From: Acephala macrosclerotiorum
Lineage: Eukaryota; Ascomycota; Leotiomycetes; Helotiales; Mollisiaceae
Assembly: GCA_014904845.1 (NCBI GenBank)
Contig: MU119291.1
Coordinates: 1-64,000, forward strand
Reading direction: 5' to 3'
DNA length: 64,000 nucleotides
This document shows, one piece after another, positions 34,476 through 46,202 of this stretch. The position numbers and the translations under genes were made by a program. Position 1 is the first letter of the stretch; every line of letters begins with the position of its first letter. A model generated the notes under the pieces. The model was not told the DNA's origin and made no database searches. It saw nothing but the letters and a program-made list of their open reading frames with translations.

Positions 34476-35333
34476 CTACAACATCGCTACAGCAGCAGCC
34501 AACGCCCCCAGCCCCGCAATAAACGCCCCTTTCCCACTCCTCATTGACTCCCCCGCACCACCCGTAGCCTTCGGCACTCCCGTCGTCACCGAAGATGAAT
34601 TCGCAGCACTACTTGCTCTTGTTCCTGAGCCGGTCCCAGTCGCGCTGGCGACACCACTGCCTGCCACGCTCGTTGTCTTCGTGATGTTCGATTGAACAAG
34701 TGTGCCATTGCTCACATCGAATGAATTTCCAGCGACGATAGCTACACCCGCAGCCTTAACCACATTCACCGCACTGAAATTCGTCCGTGTCTTGCCAAAT
34801 GTCATGAGGGTTTTCAAAGCCGTGGTGTTTCCACCAACAGAAGTGGTGTTGAGTAACAATTGTGTGTAACGATGAGTATTGGGTGCTTCGTTCGGTGGAG
34901 AGGGTTGGATGTAAGAGGCGATTGCGGAGGTGTTGCCTGGGTTGATGAGTTCAAAGGTTTGCACGCCGCCGATGGTCGTGCTGGTGTTGGCGCTGACGAG
35001 GCCGGATTGCATCCAGTGGAGGAGTTCGCTCGTTGCGCCGCCAGCGGTTGCCGGTGGGATGTCGGGGTCGACCATCATGACTGTGTAGGTGCCGAATAGT
35101 TTCTGACTTGTGCCGAGTGTGGGAGCTTTAGCTGTATCTAGTCCTTGTCAGTACGATGCTTGGAAGGGGACAGTTGGCTGCTTACCTGCTTTCTGCATCT
35201 CCTTGCCATTGATGGCGAGGGTGTTACCGAAAGCCACAGTCATGTTCTGAGTCGAAGCAGGTTGGAATCCGGATGGAGTGAACGCAATTGCGGCGCCAGC
35301 GAGCGCAACGGCGATGACGGTAGAAGACAACAT
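34476..35333 (-). CDS. Secreted PEBP-family protein with GPI-anchor-like tail
   Basis: Two exons on the minus strand (35186-35333, 34476-35137) give 269 residues. A signal peptide (MLSSTVIAVALAGAAIAFTP) starts at the first in-frame ATG; the GTG-led extension upstream is not used. The core has the phosphatidylethanolamine-binding-protein pattern: TVMMVDPDIPPA followed by ELLHWMQSGLV. The C-terminal third is rich in Ser, Thr and Ala and ends in a small-residue site and hydrophobic tail (GAFIAGLGALAAAVAML), as for a GPI anchor. Likely a cell-wall or plasma-membrane surface protein; ligand unknown. Intact. Confidence 0.85.
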
Positions 35334-36200
35334 TATTGGCACGACTCAGACGTCCTAGAAACCCAAATACCAAGAAGTAAACAACAAAAAGCGATGAATT
35401 ACAAAAAACTATGAATCGACAACCAAGAGAAGAGAGAGGCGAGCAGAATTGATAAAGTAGAAGTATGTAACCTGCCAAGGCCACAAATGACGACCTCGAG
35501 ACAGTCGAAAGTGGTTGACTGTTTCGAAACGTTATGCATGAGCGGGCGGAGCCGCCTATTCGTTGCGGATCGTCGAAATCGTCTTTTCTTGTGGCTTCAC
35601 AAGTGTTTGGAGGCGTGCACGTTTGCATGCTGCACAAGGATAGATGAGGGGATGCGAGTGGAGGGACCAATTGATCGTCGGTTGAGCCATCTTGGCCAGG
35701 TCATCGATGATACTGATTTTTTGGAGAGGAGGCTTAAGAGAGGCGCTCAAAAGGCTGGTACTTGCGCCTTGGCTAGATTGTCGGAGAATATTGGGAAGGA
35801 TGAGTTGCTGCAGGTGTTGGGGCTGGGAAAATTCTCTGTGGCGCTCTGGGTTTCACCATGTTCTTGAAGCTTCCCCACAGTCACGTGGATGATAACCCCG
35901 CTTCGGTACCGAAGCCCTCCTCTTAAAGCCTCAGAAAGGAAGAGCTCCGTATGGACAAGAAAGATGTTCTATTTCATGTCTCACGTGGTGGTGGAGAGCT
36001 GCCAGCCACGAGAGCCATTGCTGACGCAATCCACATCCACAAAATTCAAACTCCTGGGCATTTCCTCGACGTAGATCACTCATAAACCATTGACGCGGCA
36101 GTCCATACTTTCCATCATATATGACCTCCACATATCCATCTTCGAGACTTTCGAACAGTCGTGCGGACTATACCAAGGGCGATCTTCGAGAGAGGTTCGT
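35334..36200. other. Spacer, no recognised gene
   Basis: A plus-strand ORF at 35487-35867 (126 codons) and a minus ORF at 35556-35750 overlap and neither resembles a known protein. Part is the promoter of the PEBP gene. Confidence 0.45.
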
Positions 36201-37253
36201 TCATTGTTCTATATTGGTCGGCGTCTCAGAAGTCGAGAGACCAGATTCGAGAGGGGCGTTCCTCTGATGCCTCAGCTCCTCCTTAAGTCTCTGCAAGAAC
36301 TCGACCTCCATTTCTGCTTGTTTTTGACGCAGCTTGAGTCGGTGATACCGTGCCTGCAAACCCGCTACCGAGTACAACTCAGATCGAGGCTCATTGAAAT
36401 GCTTGGCGACCTTATGCCAAATGAGCTTCTCATCGTCTCTCAGTCGTAGCAGGAGCTTCTCTTCATCAAGCATGTCAGCGTAGAGTGGCGGCGAAGCGGG
36501 CGCGAGTCCAGCATAGCTATCGTACTTCACGCCAGCGAATCTGATGTGAACGCGGCAGGTCGGCTCAAATGTCTTCACAAAACCTATGACTATCTCCATC
36601 ATTCCCGCCATTTTTCGAGCCGAATCTTCGTTGTCGATTGGGGGGCTGTAGTCTACCGCAAGACCAACTTTTCGAAGACAGGGGAGTCTTATTGATAACC
36701 ATCTCCAGGCCTTCTGCCATTCTTCTAAGCAAGCGGGTGTTTGAGTGAGGTGGTCAAGCACGACGTTGACTTGGATGTTTTGTACATTGTGTGGCAATCG
36801 GTGACCTTTCGTTTTCCACGAGTCTTCGACTTTGGCGTACAGACACTTTCGACCAAATTGTGTCTGGTAGCGGTGATGGACATAGAAAATGAAGGAGCTA
36901 TAGAGCACCTCTCTGGCTTCGTCGTAGACTTGCTGGCTGACGAGTAGGAGGCATTCGACCTCGGATCTTATTTTCCTCCCAAGATCGTATCCTCGTTTGT
37001 CGGTTGGGCTTACGTTTGACTCAGATGGGCCCGCCCAGTATCCCAAGAAGGTCAAATGATGAAAGAATTCGGCAGGAAGGTTGAGGGAGAGCAAGTATTG
37101 GTAGAATATGCATCGTCGAACCTCTGCAGGAAGATTGAGAAAGTGTAAGCGTGAAGTCCAAAGTGTGAAACACGAAAACTGTTGTGCAAGAGGGTATCTT
37201 TCGATTGCTGGATAGATATCCGTGTTGGTACGACGTCGCGCGCCGAAAATCAT
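36201..37253 (-). CDS. F-box-like/DUF7730-type protein with C-terminal helical domain
   Basis: Single exon, 350 residues from the first true ATG at 37253 (an upstream in-frame TTG is not a start). The motif LHFLNLPAEVRRCIFYQYLL is the F-box-like N-terminal element of the DUF7730/2EXR class, and LLLVSQQVYDEAREVLYSSF is the second conserved block (C/SRQ.Y.EA..VLY). The C-terminal 80 residues (LRLRDDEKLIWHKVAKHFNE, then a conserved R.RL segment) resemble a small Myb/SANT-like helical unit and end in a charged coiled coil. Function unknown; protein-protein adaptor is a guess. Intact. Confidence 0.75.
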   Translation of the reverse strand: MIFGARRRTNTDIYPAIERYPLAQQFSCFTLWTSRLHFLNLPAEVRRCIFYQYLLSLNLPAEFFHHLTFLGYWAGPSESNVSPTDKRGYDLGRKIRSEVECLLLVSQQVYDEAREVLYSSFIFYVHHRYQTQFGRKCLYAKVEDSWKTKGHRLPHNVQNIQVNVVLDHLTQTPACLEEWQKAWRWLSIRLPCLRKVGLAVDYSPPIDNEDSARKMAGMMEIVIGFVKTFEPTCRVHIRFAGVKYDSYAGLAPASPPLYADMLDEEKLLLRLRDDEKLIWHKVAKHFNEPRSELYSVAGLQARYHRLKLRQKQAEMEVEFLQRLKEELRHQRNAPLESGLSTSETPTNIEQ

Positions 37254-38024
37254 GTTGATGTCGATGCCCAAACAATAGTTACCATGGAGTATGAGACTTA
37301 GATGTAGAAAGTAGAAGCCTTGACTTGAAGCTTCAACGCGTCAGCTTGAGCGCGTGCTTCTTGTTGTTTTGCTGCCTCGCGATGGCTTGCATTGTGGCGG
37401 TCACCAAATTACTTCTTCGTGGTGAGACATCAAGCAGGCAGCTATAGAACGGTCAACATTTCGGGAATGGCTTCGCTAGGGGAAGGGACTGCAGAGAGAC
37501 TGAAAAGAGTCGCCGCGAGCTGGATGTGCGGAACCAAAGATCTCATCTCATCGTAGGATGCCTCGAAAAGAGAAGGCTGAAAGAAGGAAAGAATTGAATT
37601 AGAGGTCGAGTCGAAACCTGGAATTATGATAACGTGGAGGAGTCACATGTTTCCGCCCCGCCCCACCTCATCCCAGCCTCTTCTGAACTCCTCCAGCCTT
37701 TCGACCTGCAACTTCCCCGCCACCAAATACCTTCTATCCTCTCCGAAATCCAGGAAATCTCTTCTAATGGGGCCGAATGCAAACCTACGACCTTTCTTCT
37801 TCATAGACATAACCTGATCGCACGCCCAGCTTCTGATTTCGATCATTCTCGTCTTCAAAAGTCCAGCTCCAAATTAACGCTTCCGTTCTCGACAGCGCCT
37901 CACGAACATTCGAATAGCTCACAGCTACCACACCATTGTCTCCACACAGTATTGGTCACCTGCAAGGAGAAGTTCCAAGCTAAGAACTGACGTCGACACA
38001 CGACCTCATCCTTCCAAAGCTACA
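37254..38024. other. Divergent spacer
   Basis: Between two divergent genes. An ORF of 118 codons at 37634-37990 has no recognisable features and is probably leader sequence of the downstream gene. Nothing else seen. Confidence 0.45.
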
Positions 38025-38534
38025 ATGGCAGACAAAGCCGTCGAGGCAGCTTTGAACGCGACTCCCTCTACCGACGAGCCTCCTCCACCATACGCAGACT
38101 CTGCTCCCACAAATCCAGGCTTCTGCGAGCTGGCCTTTCGCGAACGGCAAGAAAACAGTGTACCGAAAGGTGGCATGCCTGCCGCAGAATATTTCGAGCC
38201 ATGCAAAGCCTGCGGATTCGTGTGCGGTGACGAGATTCCAAATGTCTACAAACAAGGATGGCTTGATTGGGTTGATCCTTCGGTCAACTTTAGATGGGAA
38301 TCACACGTTGCGGTGGAGAAAAAGGAGGGCGAGAGGAGACGAGAGATATTGGGGTGCTGGATATGTTGGGAGTATGATCAGAAGTGGATTGATCCGATGG
38401 GAGTCCAGGATTGGTATAAACATATGCGGAGACACTTCTTCGTGGAGGGGTATCGGATTTGTAGGGCGAAGACTGGGGCGATGCAGAGGAGGAGGAACTG
38501 CGAGTTGAAGCACTGTCCTAAGATCCATTCTTAG
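38025..38534 (+). CDS. Small Cys-rich hypothetical protein
   Basis: Single exon, 169 residues. A polar, proline-rich N-terminus (PSTDEPPPPYAD) with a PPPPY motif precedes a Cys/His-rich core: CKACGFVC, GCWICWEY, MRRHF and CELKHCPKIH. The paired Cys suggest one or two zinc sites. No signal peptide or membrane segment. I do not recognise the family; conserved small fungal proteins with this architecture exist, but the function is unknown. Confidence 0.7.
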   Translation: MADKAVEAALNATPSTDEPPPPYADSAPTNPGFCELAFRERQENSVPKGGMPAAEYFEPCKACGFVCGDEIPNVYKQGWLDWVDPSVNFRWESHVAVEKKEGERRREILGCWICWEYDQKWIDPMGVQDWYKHMRRHFFVEGYRICRAKTGAMQRRRNCELKHCPKIHS

Positions 38535-38654
38535 GAGGATAATGTCTCAGATGCGATGGGATGATGACGACGACACGATCTGCGAAGAGCCAATATTTTG
38601 TTTCCAATATGATACAACATACACGATTGTTCGAACTTCTTCTAGTCCTGTTTC

Positions 38655-40630
38655 CTATACTCTGCAGAGCACGTTGTCGACCACTTCCCAGCCTTCACTT
38701 CCTACGCAAGGATGACACCACAATACATCCCATGGATCATGCTTCTTCTTGATCTCGAGCAAGCGCTCATAGTTGTCGCCCCAGAAGGTGTGCTGCCAAT
38801 CTGGCTCGTTCACATATGCCTGTTCAATCGAATCAGTTGACGACCCATCAAGATTTCCCGTCAACCATACCTCGTTGATGTAGGCACCCATATCAGGAGC
38901 CAGCTTCCTCAGGGCCTCGGTGTATGTCCCATTAAGAAGAGCTTCCTGTTCCTCCTTCGTATTTTCATCCAGTGGTTTCCAGCCTACCGATATCACTGTC
39001 TCCAAGTCAGTCTCCTCTGTTCAAGCACTCAAACCGTCCATACCTGAATGCACATAAGCCTTTCTCCACGCAGGATTCACAGCATTGCTTCCACCCCTCG
39101 GCTTCGCATTCCATACATTCTTCCCACTCACAAGATACGCCTGCGACCCAAGACCCGGGGCACTAGCAGTCTTATACGCCTCCGCAAGCGCCGACAAATT
39201 CCCCATCAACGCTTTCCCATCCAACAATCTCGACCCAAGCAATCCATCATTCCCAGCATCTAATGGCCCATTATTCGTCTTATAGTAGCCCCAAAAATCC
39301 TCATATGAAGTCGTATTCGTATACGTCGCGAATCTCCCAGGATAAGCCGACGTGGCATCTGCTAATACTTGCTTCACAGCAGCAGTCAGGCTCTCAGACG
39401 TATTCTCTGGGTGCAGAGATGGAAGTATGAAGATGCCGTAAAAGCCGTCGACGGGACTCGTGATGTTGAATTCTGCGCTCATGAAGGAGGGGACGATGAA
39501 TGTGTATGCTGATATCCCATGTTCGTCTAGCGAGGGGAATTGGGATTGGATCAGGGAGATGACGTCCCAGTAGCTGTCTGTGCCTGGGGCTGTGGCCATG
39601 AGGACGGTTACGGTGTTGAATGGTGTTGATGGAAAGGCTTTGATGGTCACAGAGGTCAAGACACCGAATGTAGAACCTCCTCCCTGTTTATCAGTTAGCA
39701 GACAATCATCTTTTTTTCGCTTGAGTTTCAAGGTGAGCATACTCCTCGGACTGCCCAAAATAGATCTTGGTGTTGACACTCGTTGGCAGTAACAATCTCT
39801 CCTCCTGGCGTGACCATCTCGACTTCGAGGACTTGATCAGCACCCATCCCATACGTCGAACTCAGAGCCCCATGTCCACCTCCCGTCAAATAACCCCCGA
39901 CTCCGACTGTCCCCGCTCCACCGCCTACGATCGTTAGGTTCCGGAGATGGGCTTCGTAGTCGAGTTCTAGCATTTGGGTTCCGGCTGCGGCGGTGATGGC
40001 TGGTCCTTCAATCTCGAATCCGCATCCTTGAGGTTTGAAGCCATCGTGGAATGAGATGCCGCTGAGGTGATGAGTCCAGATTGAGAGGGCGTTGGGGGCC
40101 ACGGATCTAGTTCATCCTATCAGTTCTTGAATTTATGGAGAGAAGGGAGGGGGGGAGGATAAGTACCGGCCAAGATAATCATGTCCCGTCCCCTTCACTA
40201 CCAACCTCACCCCTTTCTCCCTCGCAAAATCTACACCCTTTTTAACATCCTCGCTACAAGTAGCATTCACAACATATACGGGATATCCTTCTCCAGAACA
40301 AGGAAAGGTTGGAAGAGGGATACAGGTGTCGTTGTTCCAGTTGTTTTCTATGGTAGAGACTGGGTTATCAGCGTGCCAGGCTGAGGTTAGCCAGCCTGTT
40401 TGGACTGAGGCACATTGAATTGGATTGAAGGAGGATTGGGTGGGGTGGCAGACTGCTCCCGGGGGGGTGGGAGCGAGTAGACGGCCGGAGAGTGAGGTGT
40501 TGAGCTGTGCCCATTGAATGTCTGAAGGCCAATTCGCTGAACCTGGGGCTGCTTTGCAATTGGCATGTGACCATGCTGCTCCCAAAGAGCTGATACTCAG
40601 GAATTGGAGAGTATATGAAAGTTTCGCCAT
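38655..40630 (-). CDS. Secreted FAD-linked oxidoreductase, BBE type
   Basis: Four exons on the minus strand (40167-40630, 39743-40106, 39044-39683, 38655-38995) join in phase to 602 residues. The start was chosen at the ATG before the secretory-like MAKLSYTLQFLSISSLGAAW rather than the longer in-frame extension. The FAD-binding domain shows VVKGTGHDYLGR (flavin-linking His about 150), GGGAGTVGVGGYLTGGGHG and DLFWAVRGGGG. The C-terminal BBE domain ends with WGDNYERLLEIKKKHDPWDV. No Cys sits at the second flavin-link position. It belongs to the fungal FAD-linked oxidases seen in sugar, alcohol and alkaloid oxidation. It is more divergent from the 9.8-kb oxidase than a recent duplicate would be. 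Confidence 0.9.
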
Positions 40631-40723
40631 AGTATCTGACAACAAAATTTGTGAATCTGGGATGAAAGCTCGAAGCTTATCGGAAAAGCTGAAGATCCGA
40701 TCCATCTTGACCTTTTCCTCCAA

Positions 40724-40731
40724 TTTATATA
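40724..40731 (-). promoter_or_regulatory. TATA box of the FAD oxidase
   Basis: TATATAAA on the minus strand, about 95 nt upstream of the chosen ATG. Its position also argues against the longer upstream start. Confidence 0.45.
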
Positions 40732-40872
40732 ACTTGAATGTCTTCCAATTGCCGTGTCGGGGGCTGAGATATGATTTTGCCACGAATCCACGATCAGGCA
40801 CATCGCAATTGAGAATTATAAGCTTACGTTCAGGTTGTACAAAGAAGAGATCTTGAGTAAGAAAAGAATATA

Positions 40873-41130
40873 ATGGCCCCGCACTACAATTGGATTGAGT
40901 CCGAAGGGGGCATCATTCTCCGGGCCATGACGAAGCTTGGCATCTCAGAGCCAGTTTTCTTGGATCGTGGATAGGTCAATTGAGAGAGCTTATGTTGGTG
41001 AGGCTGAGGCAGCAGTATCGGGAAGTGAATGCGAAGAACGATGTAAGTCGGGGGAATGTTTTGACGATTGGTCGAGGAGAGGTGCTAAGCCATGATCATC
41101 GAGAACACAGATTCAACTCAGTCTTGTGAG
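40873..41130 (+). pseudogene. Short broken ORF, family unknown
   Basis: ATG 40873 opens a 33-codon frame (ESEGGIILRAMTKLGISEPV) ending at TAG. A second frame continues directly with QLRELMLVRLRQQYREVNAK to a stop at about 41130. The two pieces read like one small helical protein with a frameshift. I do not recognise it. Confidence 0.3.
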
Positions 41131-41458
41131 TGAATTGTCAATCTATTAACGGAGAATCTATCAAAAACATGTTGATAGGTGTTCCAGGAAATCATAATTA
41201 GTCGAGGCGTACTCCTTTTCGATACATCTAGTGCGCGTGACGATGTTGTCCTTGTTGTCCTCCTCCTTTACTCCACGGCTCGGCGCTCTTAGTAGACCAG
41301 AATTGCCAATAGAGTGTGTCTCTCTATACACCACGATATTATCCGTCAAGGTACGAGCGAACAGATTCATTCTTCACATGGCAATCATAAACATATTTCC
41401 AGGCTTCATCCAGAACTTGAAATCCGAGTGAAGACTCGTAATCCCTCGATCACCAACA

Positions 41459-41910
41459 TCATACAAGACGGTCAAGCTTAGTCGTTAACTGGGAAGGATT
41501 GGCACCAACACATTCATCGACCTTTTCCCGTTTCTGAAGAAAATAAAAGTAGGCATGACTCGGACACCAAGCTCTTGTGAGACCTCCGGTTGGTCGTCGA
41601 CGTCGAGTTTGTAGAATGCAATTTTTCCTGCGTACTTCTCAGCTCCCGAGAGTCTGTTCATCTCTCGATTAGTACTGAAAATATATTTTCAAGTGAAGAT
41701 GGGATTACGAACGGGTCACTTACCGCTCAAAAAGCGGGGAAATTGTTCGGCATGGTCCACACCATGTTGCCCATGCATCGAGGGCTACAAGCTCGCGTGA
41801 TTGGATAATTTTCTTGAAATCCTCGTAGCTGTAGTAGCATCAGCGAGGCGAGTTTCGATGAAACCATATAGACGCGGGATAAGCTACCTCTCGATGGGTT
41901 TGACGGACAT
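41459..41910 (-). CDS. Thioredoxin, with a 3' frameshift
   Basis: Three exons on the minus strand (41888-41910, 41724-41828, 41459-41653): MSVKPIES, then YEDFKKII, the active site WATWCGPCRTISPLFER, KLDVDDQPEV and the cis-proline loop GVRVMPTFIFF. The reading frame then loses one base in the run at 41523-41530. Without it the frame stops at 41485 after a foreign tail; with the next frame the normal ending (VGANPSQLTTKL, stop 41459) is recovered. The protein would be a cytosolic protein-disulfide reductase of about 105-110 residues. Either a real one-base deletion replaces the last helix, or the run was mis-sequenced. Confidence 0.8.
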
Positions 41911-42729
41911 CTTGAAGGATGCGAAGTTGGTTCTCTCCGAGACTGATTATTGGGATAGTCGATCGCGAGGTAGGCTTAATCTGCTTCTAGGTGCTATAAT
42001 GGGAGATCGAACATCTATATACTCATTTTATTTCTGTGAGAGTGAGCATGTGGGTCTCAAGTGCCGCGAATGCTGAGCTCGCTCGGCGACGACGAACATG
42101 TCTCAAGCCAAAGTCTGAGATTAGATACACATGATATGGAAGTTTACGGTGTCTTCCCAATCATCAGCAAGCACAATGCACATCAATACAGAAACGACAT
42201 GCTGCAGATAAGCGGTGTTCAATTTGAAGATGTTGTGTTGAAACATGTCCTCCTATCTCAAGATGCGGGGTATATCAGCCGGCCTTATCCCGCCTTGTCA
42301 GCCTCATGGGCTGATGCTCAGACACTCCTGGCACTTTCCCAAGGGTCTTTACACGTTCCAGCGGGTGGTTGGAGGTGTGTTAGCGTGTTTGAAATGTCAA
42401 AGACACTTGAGACATTTAACTCGGTGTAACCTTATCCGGCAGGCTTAAAGAACCTCGCTTCTTAAAAAAGAGAGCATACAAGTTATGCATTGGATGAACG
42501 ATACAAAAACCACCCTTTCCTTCTGAAAGTGGCACTAGGCCACTCGCCAATTGACGTCTTCACGAGATTGATGATTCCTCCTGCAGGGGCGAGTGCGTGA
42601 GGTACGAGCAGCTCGCCACGAAGCTGCCAAAGTTGCAAGATATTGTTATACATAAGCAATGAGGATTCCAGCACGCCCGTGACTATTGGATAAGATGACA
42701 AGTGGCGTCTCAATTTCTACTGGCATTCC
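41911..42729. other. Spacer, no recognised gene
   Basis: ORFs at 42061-42429 (+) and 42483-42713 (-) have no recognisable features. Nothing else seen. Confidence 0.45.
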
Positions 42730-44852
42730 TTAGACTATCTTCACAGTCTTCAGTTCCCAGCCTTCAGCCATTCTATCTTCCTCAGGTATCTCCGCGATGC
42801 CAATTCGCCTGTACTCTTCGGGCTCTTGTCCAGTAGGATCAAGCATCAATGCATATACCGTCACGCTAAATTTCCGGTAGACATCGTAATGCCCGAATCT
42901 TCCTATCTGCATGCAGATCACTTGTCGCTGCAACATATCCTCATGGGCCTCTGCTTCATTAGTGGGTCGCTTGTCGAGTGTACAGATGATTCTGCCAGGA
43001 GGTGCTGTAGCGCAATCATTGTACTTTTTTGGATCACGTCCACGATGGGCGAGTTTCATATCGCCGAGCCAATCCTTCGTATTGTACACTGGCAAGTGCT
43101 CGTCAACCCAGTGATCGAGCATGCGGTAGTGACCGCGCATCGTCAGCGAAGCCGAAAGGACTTCACCAAATGGGTTAACGCCTGCGTTGAGTACACTCAC
43201 ATCGAGGATCTCAGCTCGAGGTCCATCTTCGTAAGTATCGAGATACAAACGCCGGTATCCGCGATTCCAAGGCAAGTCGATTGATGCCCAACTCCACGAT
43301 GGATTCGACGTCTCAGACGGTCTTGTGACATTCCATTGCGACTGCCACAGCAAGCCTCTGTGAATGTCCTCAAGCCACAGTCCAGCCCTGTAGTGGTACG
43401 CTGTTCGCTCAGCGATCTTCTCCGCGACACCAGCAATTGCGGGGAGAACGTCTTTGTGCTTGGTGATACCACGGCGAATATAAGATCGATACAGAGTTCT
43501 ATACCACCAACGCAGAGGACCGCGATGGTCTAATTGTCCTGTTGCAGTTGGGTTAACGGGAGTTGTGCATAAAGGCATTTTGAAAAGGTCTCTTCCACTA
43601 GCCATCGAATCAGCTGGCTGACTGTCCTCCGCATTTGGGAACCCTTCTCTTTTCGCAGATGAGTGACAAAACCATTTCAATTCACAGGAACCAAAATCGA
43701 GTCGTCGCGGAGACAATATGCTCTCTTGCATAACCCAAGCACGTTTGTGCAATGGCTCATTATTCATCCACACAAACGGATAACTGGGCATTGAAGGCCG
43801 AATACTCAATGTTCCCTTGACATTGTGCTTGCTCGAGAACGAGTGAACTGAGAATATAGGAGCCGCAAGACCACGGTCCCGATTACTGGTCGCGAATATC
43901 CCTTCTTGCGGGTTCCTGGCCGCAGATAAAGCAATGTTCAATGAAGCTTGCGCGTAAATGTCAAACATCTGCGTTGACTCGGCAGTCCAATCCTCGTGAC
44001 TATCCTGAACAATGCAAAGAGCATCGATCCATATGTACCGAAACCCAAGCTTTCTCGTCAGGAATATTGCATCACGGAAATTTGGAGGAAGTTCGTCCAG
44101 GCCGATGCCTTTCCTTCTCTCGTCGAGATTTACTGTTGTCGTCGTGATTGGCATCTGACCTCCCCAACAATGACTGAGAGTAATCCATTCCCCAATTGCC
44201 CCATCCGTAACAAACACAAATGGGTCCACTGGAGGATTCTCGGATCCCACATCCACCACTCGACTAGGCAGGGGCCTTTTGTTCTCCCACTTGCATTCGA
44301 CATGGGTCATTTGACAGGTATGAATCCATTCCCGCATAAGACTCAAGCAAGCATCTGAGCCCGAGTCTTGATTGATATGTCTTCCGGTGAGGATGGTTGA
44401 CAGCGGATCATCTAACAGAATCAGCAGTTGCAAGGGTGAGAGAGGGAATGGCGCCTCGTCTGGTGGGTGCAAAAGATTGGTCATGGAGAAAAGCTCTTAC
44501 CATTCTGTGTGAGAAGTTCGACCCAAAGATTCAAAACTTCGTGGTAAGGAGGAAAGAACAATTCACGTTGCCTCAGCATGAACATCTCCGGCAGCACGTT
44601 CGCATACCAGCAGATCTGGCTACTCGCTGGGTCCAAGTTCTCGTCGAAGTTCTCGGGCAAGGGCTTGTGGACCGTCTTCAACGCTTCGCATTTCACAAAC
44701 GCTTGACACAATTGGCACCCGCCCTTAGCTGAGCGACAGAACTCTGTCCAACTCTTGTGGTGATTGAGGGGCTCGTAGGTGAGAATGGTGTCCAGGTCTT
44801 GAAATTTCGTGCAGTAGTCGCACAAACGTAGTCCTGACTCGGGCAAAGACAT
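42730..44852 (-). CDS. Heterokaryon-incompatibility (HET) domain protein
   Basis: Two exons on the minus strand (44501-44852, 42730-44459) give 693 residues from the first true ATG. The N-terminus has paired Cys motifs (CDYC, GGCQLC). The HET domain (Pfam PF06985, about 213-360) is complete: EWITLSHCWGG, LPPNFRDAIFLTRKLGFRYIWIDALCI, QDSHEDW and the MFDIYAQASLNIALSAA block. It continues with KRAWVMQESILSPR and the usual RGLLWQ and PSWSWASID segments. HET proteins trigger cell death on non-self recognition, or act in related immunity; the partner is unknown. No NACHT or repeat domain is attached. Intact. Confidence 0.92.
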
Positions 44853-45630
44853 GCTGCGCAGCAAAAACAGTGCAACTAGAGACCAAAGGCATGGTAAGGG
44901 AGATGAAGTGAAGAACGAAGGAGCCTGGAGGCAGCAGGCGCTTATGGGCGCTTACCCCGACAACTCGGGGCCCAAGAAGTCTGTTGGATGGCGCTGATTG
45001 GCATTCCTGACCATCGTAGTTTGCTGTGCCATTCTCTCGCATACTAGTCGCTTTTTGAGGAGATCTTAAACTCATCGCCGTCATCATCGTGAAGTAGACC
45101 AGCTTCGGACTTCCTGAAGTTTGTAGATGAGGGGAGGCGAGGTAGATAGGAAAGCGAACTTGGACCTTGTGGCTTGAAAGTTGGAATTGGTCACGTGAAG
45201 ACTCAAGTCTGATGAAGTTAGTTCTAGAGCGCTTGCTGCGCCACCTCGGCGCAAAATCTTCGCGATCTGTCCGTCACCTGTCTGCCTAGCAAGGAATGCT
45301 GAGTGTTGAAAGGTTAAAGGTCACCTCGCTGGGAGCAAGCAGGCAAAATACTGACCCACAAACACCTCCCTTCATTGTCGTTATCGCTCTAGCGCATTCC
45401 TATGCCCGTGGCTTTTGTAGTGGGAGCTATTTTAGAGGACCAGATCTAAGTGAATTCTGGATTGACCCAAGTCTCGTCATCATTCCTGGAAAGTTGTGAA
45501 AGGTGGGTTCTTTTTGTATATTGTTGTATTTTGCTTGTGCAGCATGCTTTTTTGACTGCTTTGGTTTCTCTAATATATTTCAGCGACGATCAGAATAATA
45601 GCTTTGAGTGCAGAGCCGGATGCAATCACG
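44853..45630. other. Divergent spacer
   Basis: Between the HET start and the 2EXR pseudogene; no recognisable coding features. Part must be the HET promoter. Confidence 0.45.
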
Positions 45631-45989
45631 ATGGATCCCCAGATCTTCCATCACTTCCCTGAGCTTCCTTCCGAAATTCGAGTGCAAATTGGGACGGGGC
45701 GTATCTGAACGAAGGCCCACGGATTGTCGAGATCGACATGTGCTTCACAAATCATGCAGGGGAACGCAGCGACGAATTTGTACATTGGTGTCGCCTGCTT
45801 AAGAACGCGGACATAGAAGTCTTTTGCCGACATACAAAATCGTTCCCCTATATGGTCTCGATATTGTTCGTCAACGAGGAATCAAGAGCCGATGACGACG
45901 CTAGAGTCGAGGTCTGGGAGAGAAATTATGAACATCAGGATGCCTTGGCACGCCGGCAATCTGCTTCAGCCATGGACAAAAGGTTATAA
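45631..45989 (+). pseudogene. 2EXR-domain protein, frameshifted
   Basis: ATG 45631 opens the 2EXR signature FHHFPELPSEIRVQI. A base is then missing at about 45691-45696, since the family motif is QIW and here the frame runs to a stop. The next frame continues GAYLNEGPRIVEIDMCF and, further on, LFVNEESRAD. It resembles the start of the intact 2EXR gene at 49967 (both share EGPRIVEI), so the two may be paralogues. After about 45900 the similarity fades; the rest of the gene seems lost. Confidence 0.75.
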
Positions 45990-46202
45990 CTGTTCAGTGA
46001 ATGGAGAGCATTACGGCCTGGAAGCCGTTTCACGAATGCTGATGATAGAGGCCGTAGGGGAAGAGAATTGATTGGGAACTAGAATCATAGTGCATGCGAG
46101 CATGAACTGGCGCTAGCAAGCAAGGCGGACGATTTCTGGGATACGTGGAAGCTGACGTTTCGGTTTTATGACCTCTCCAAATTTCCACAGCCTATTCTAG
46201 CA

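Noticed and set aside
36090..36449. 119-codon plus-strand ORF
   Set aside because: Antisense shadow of the DUF7730-like gene's 3' end.
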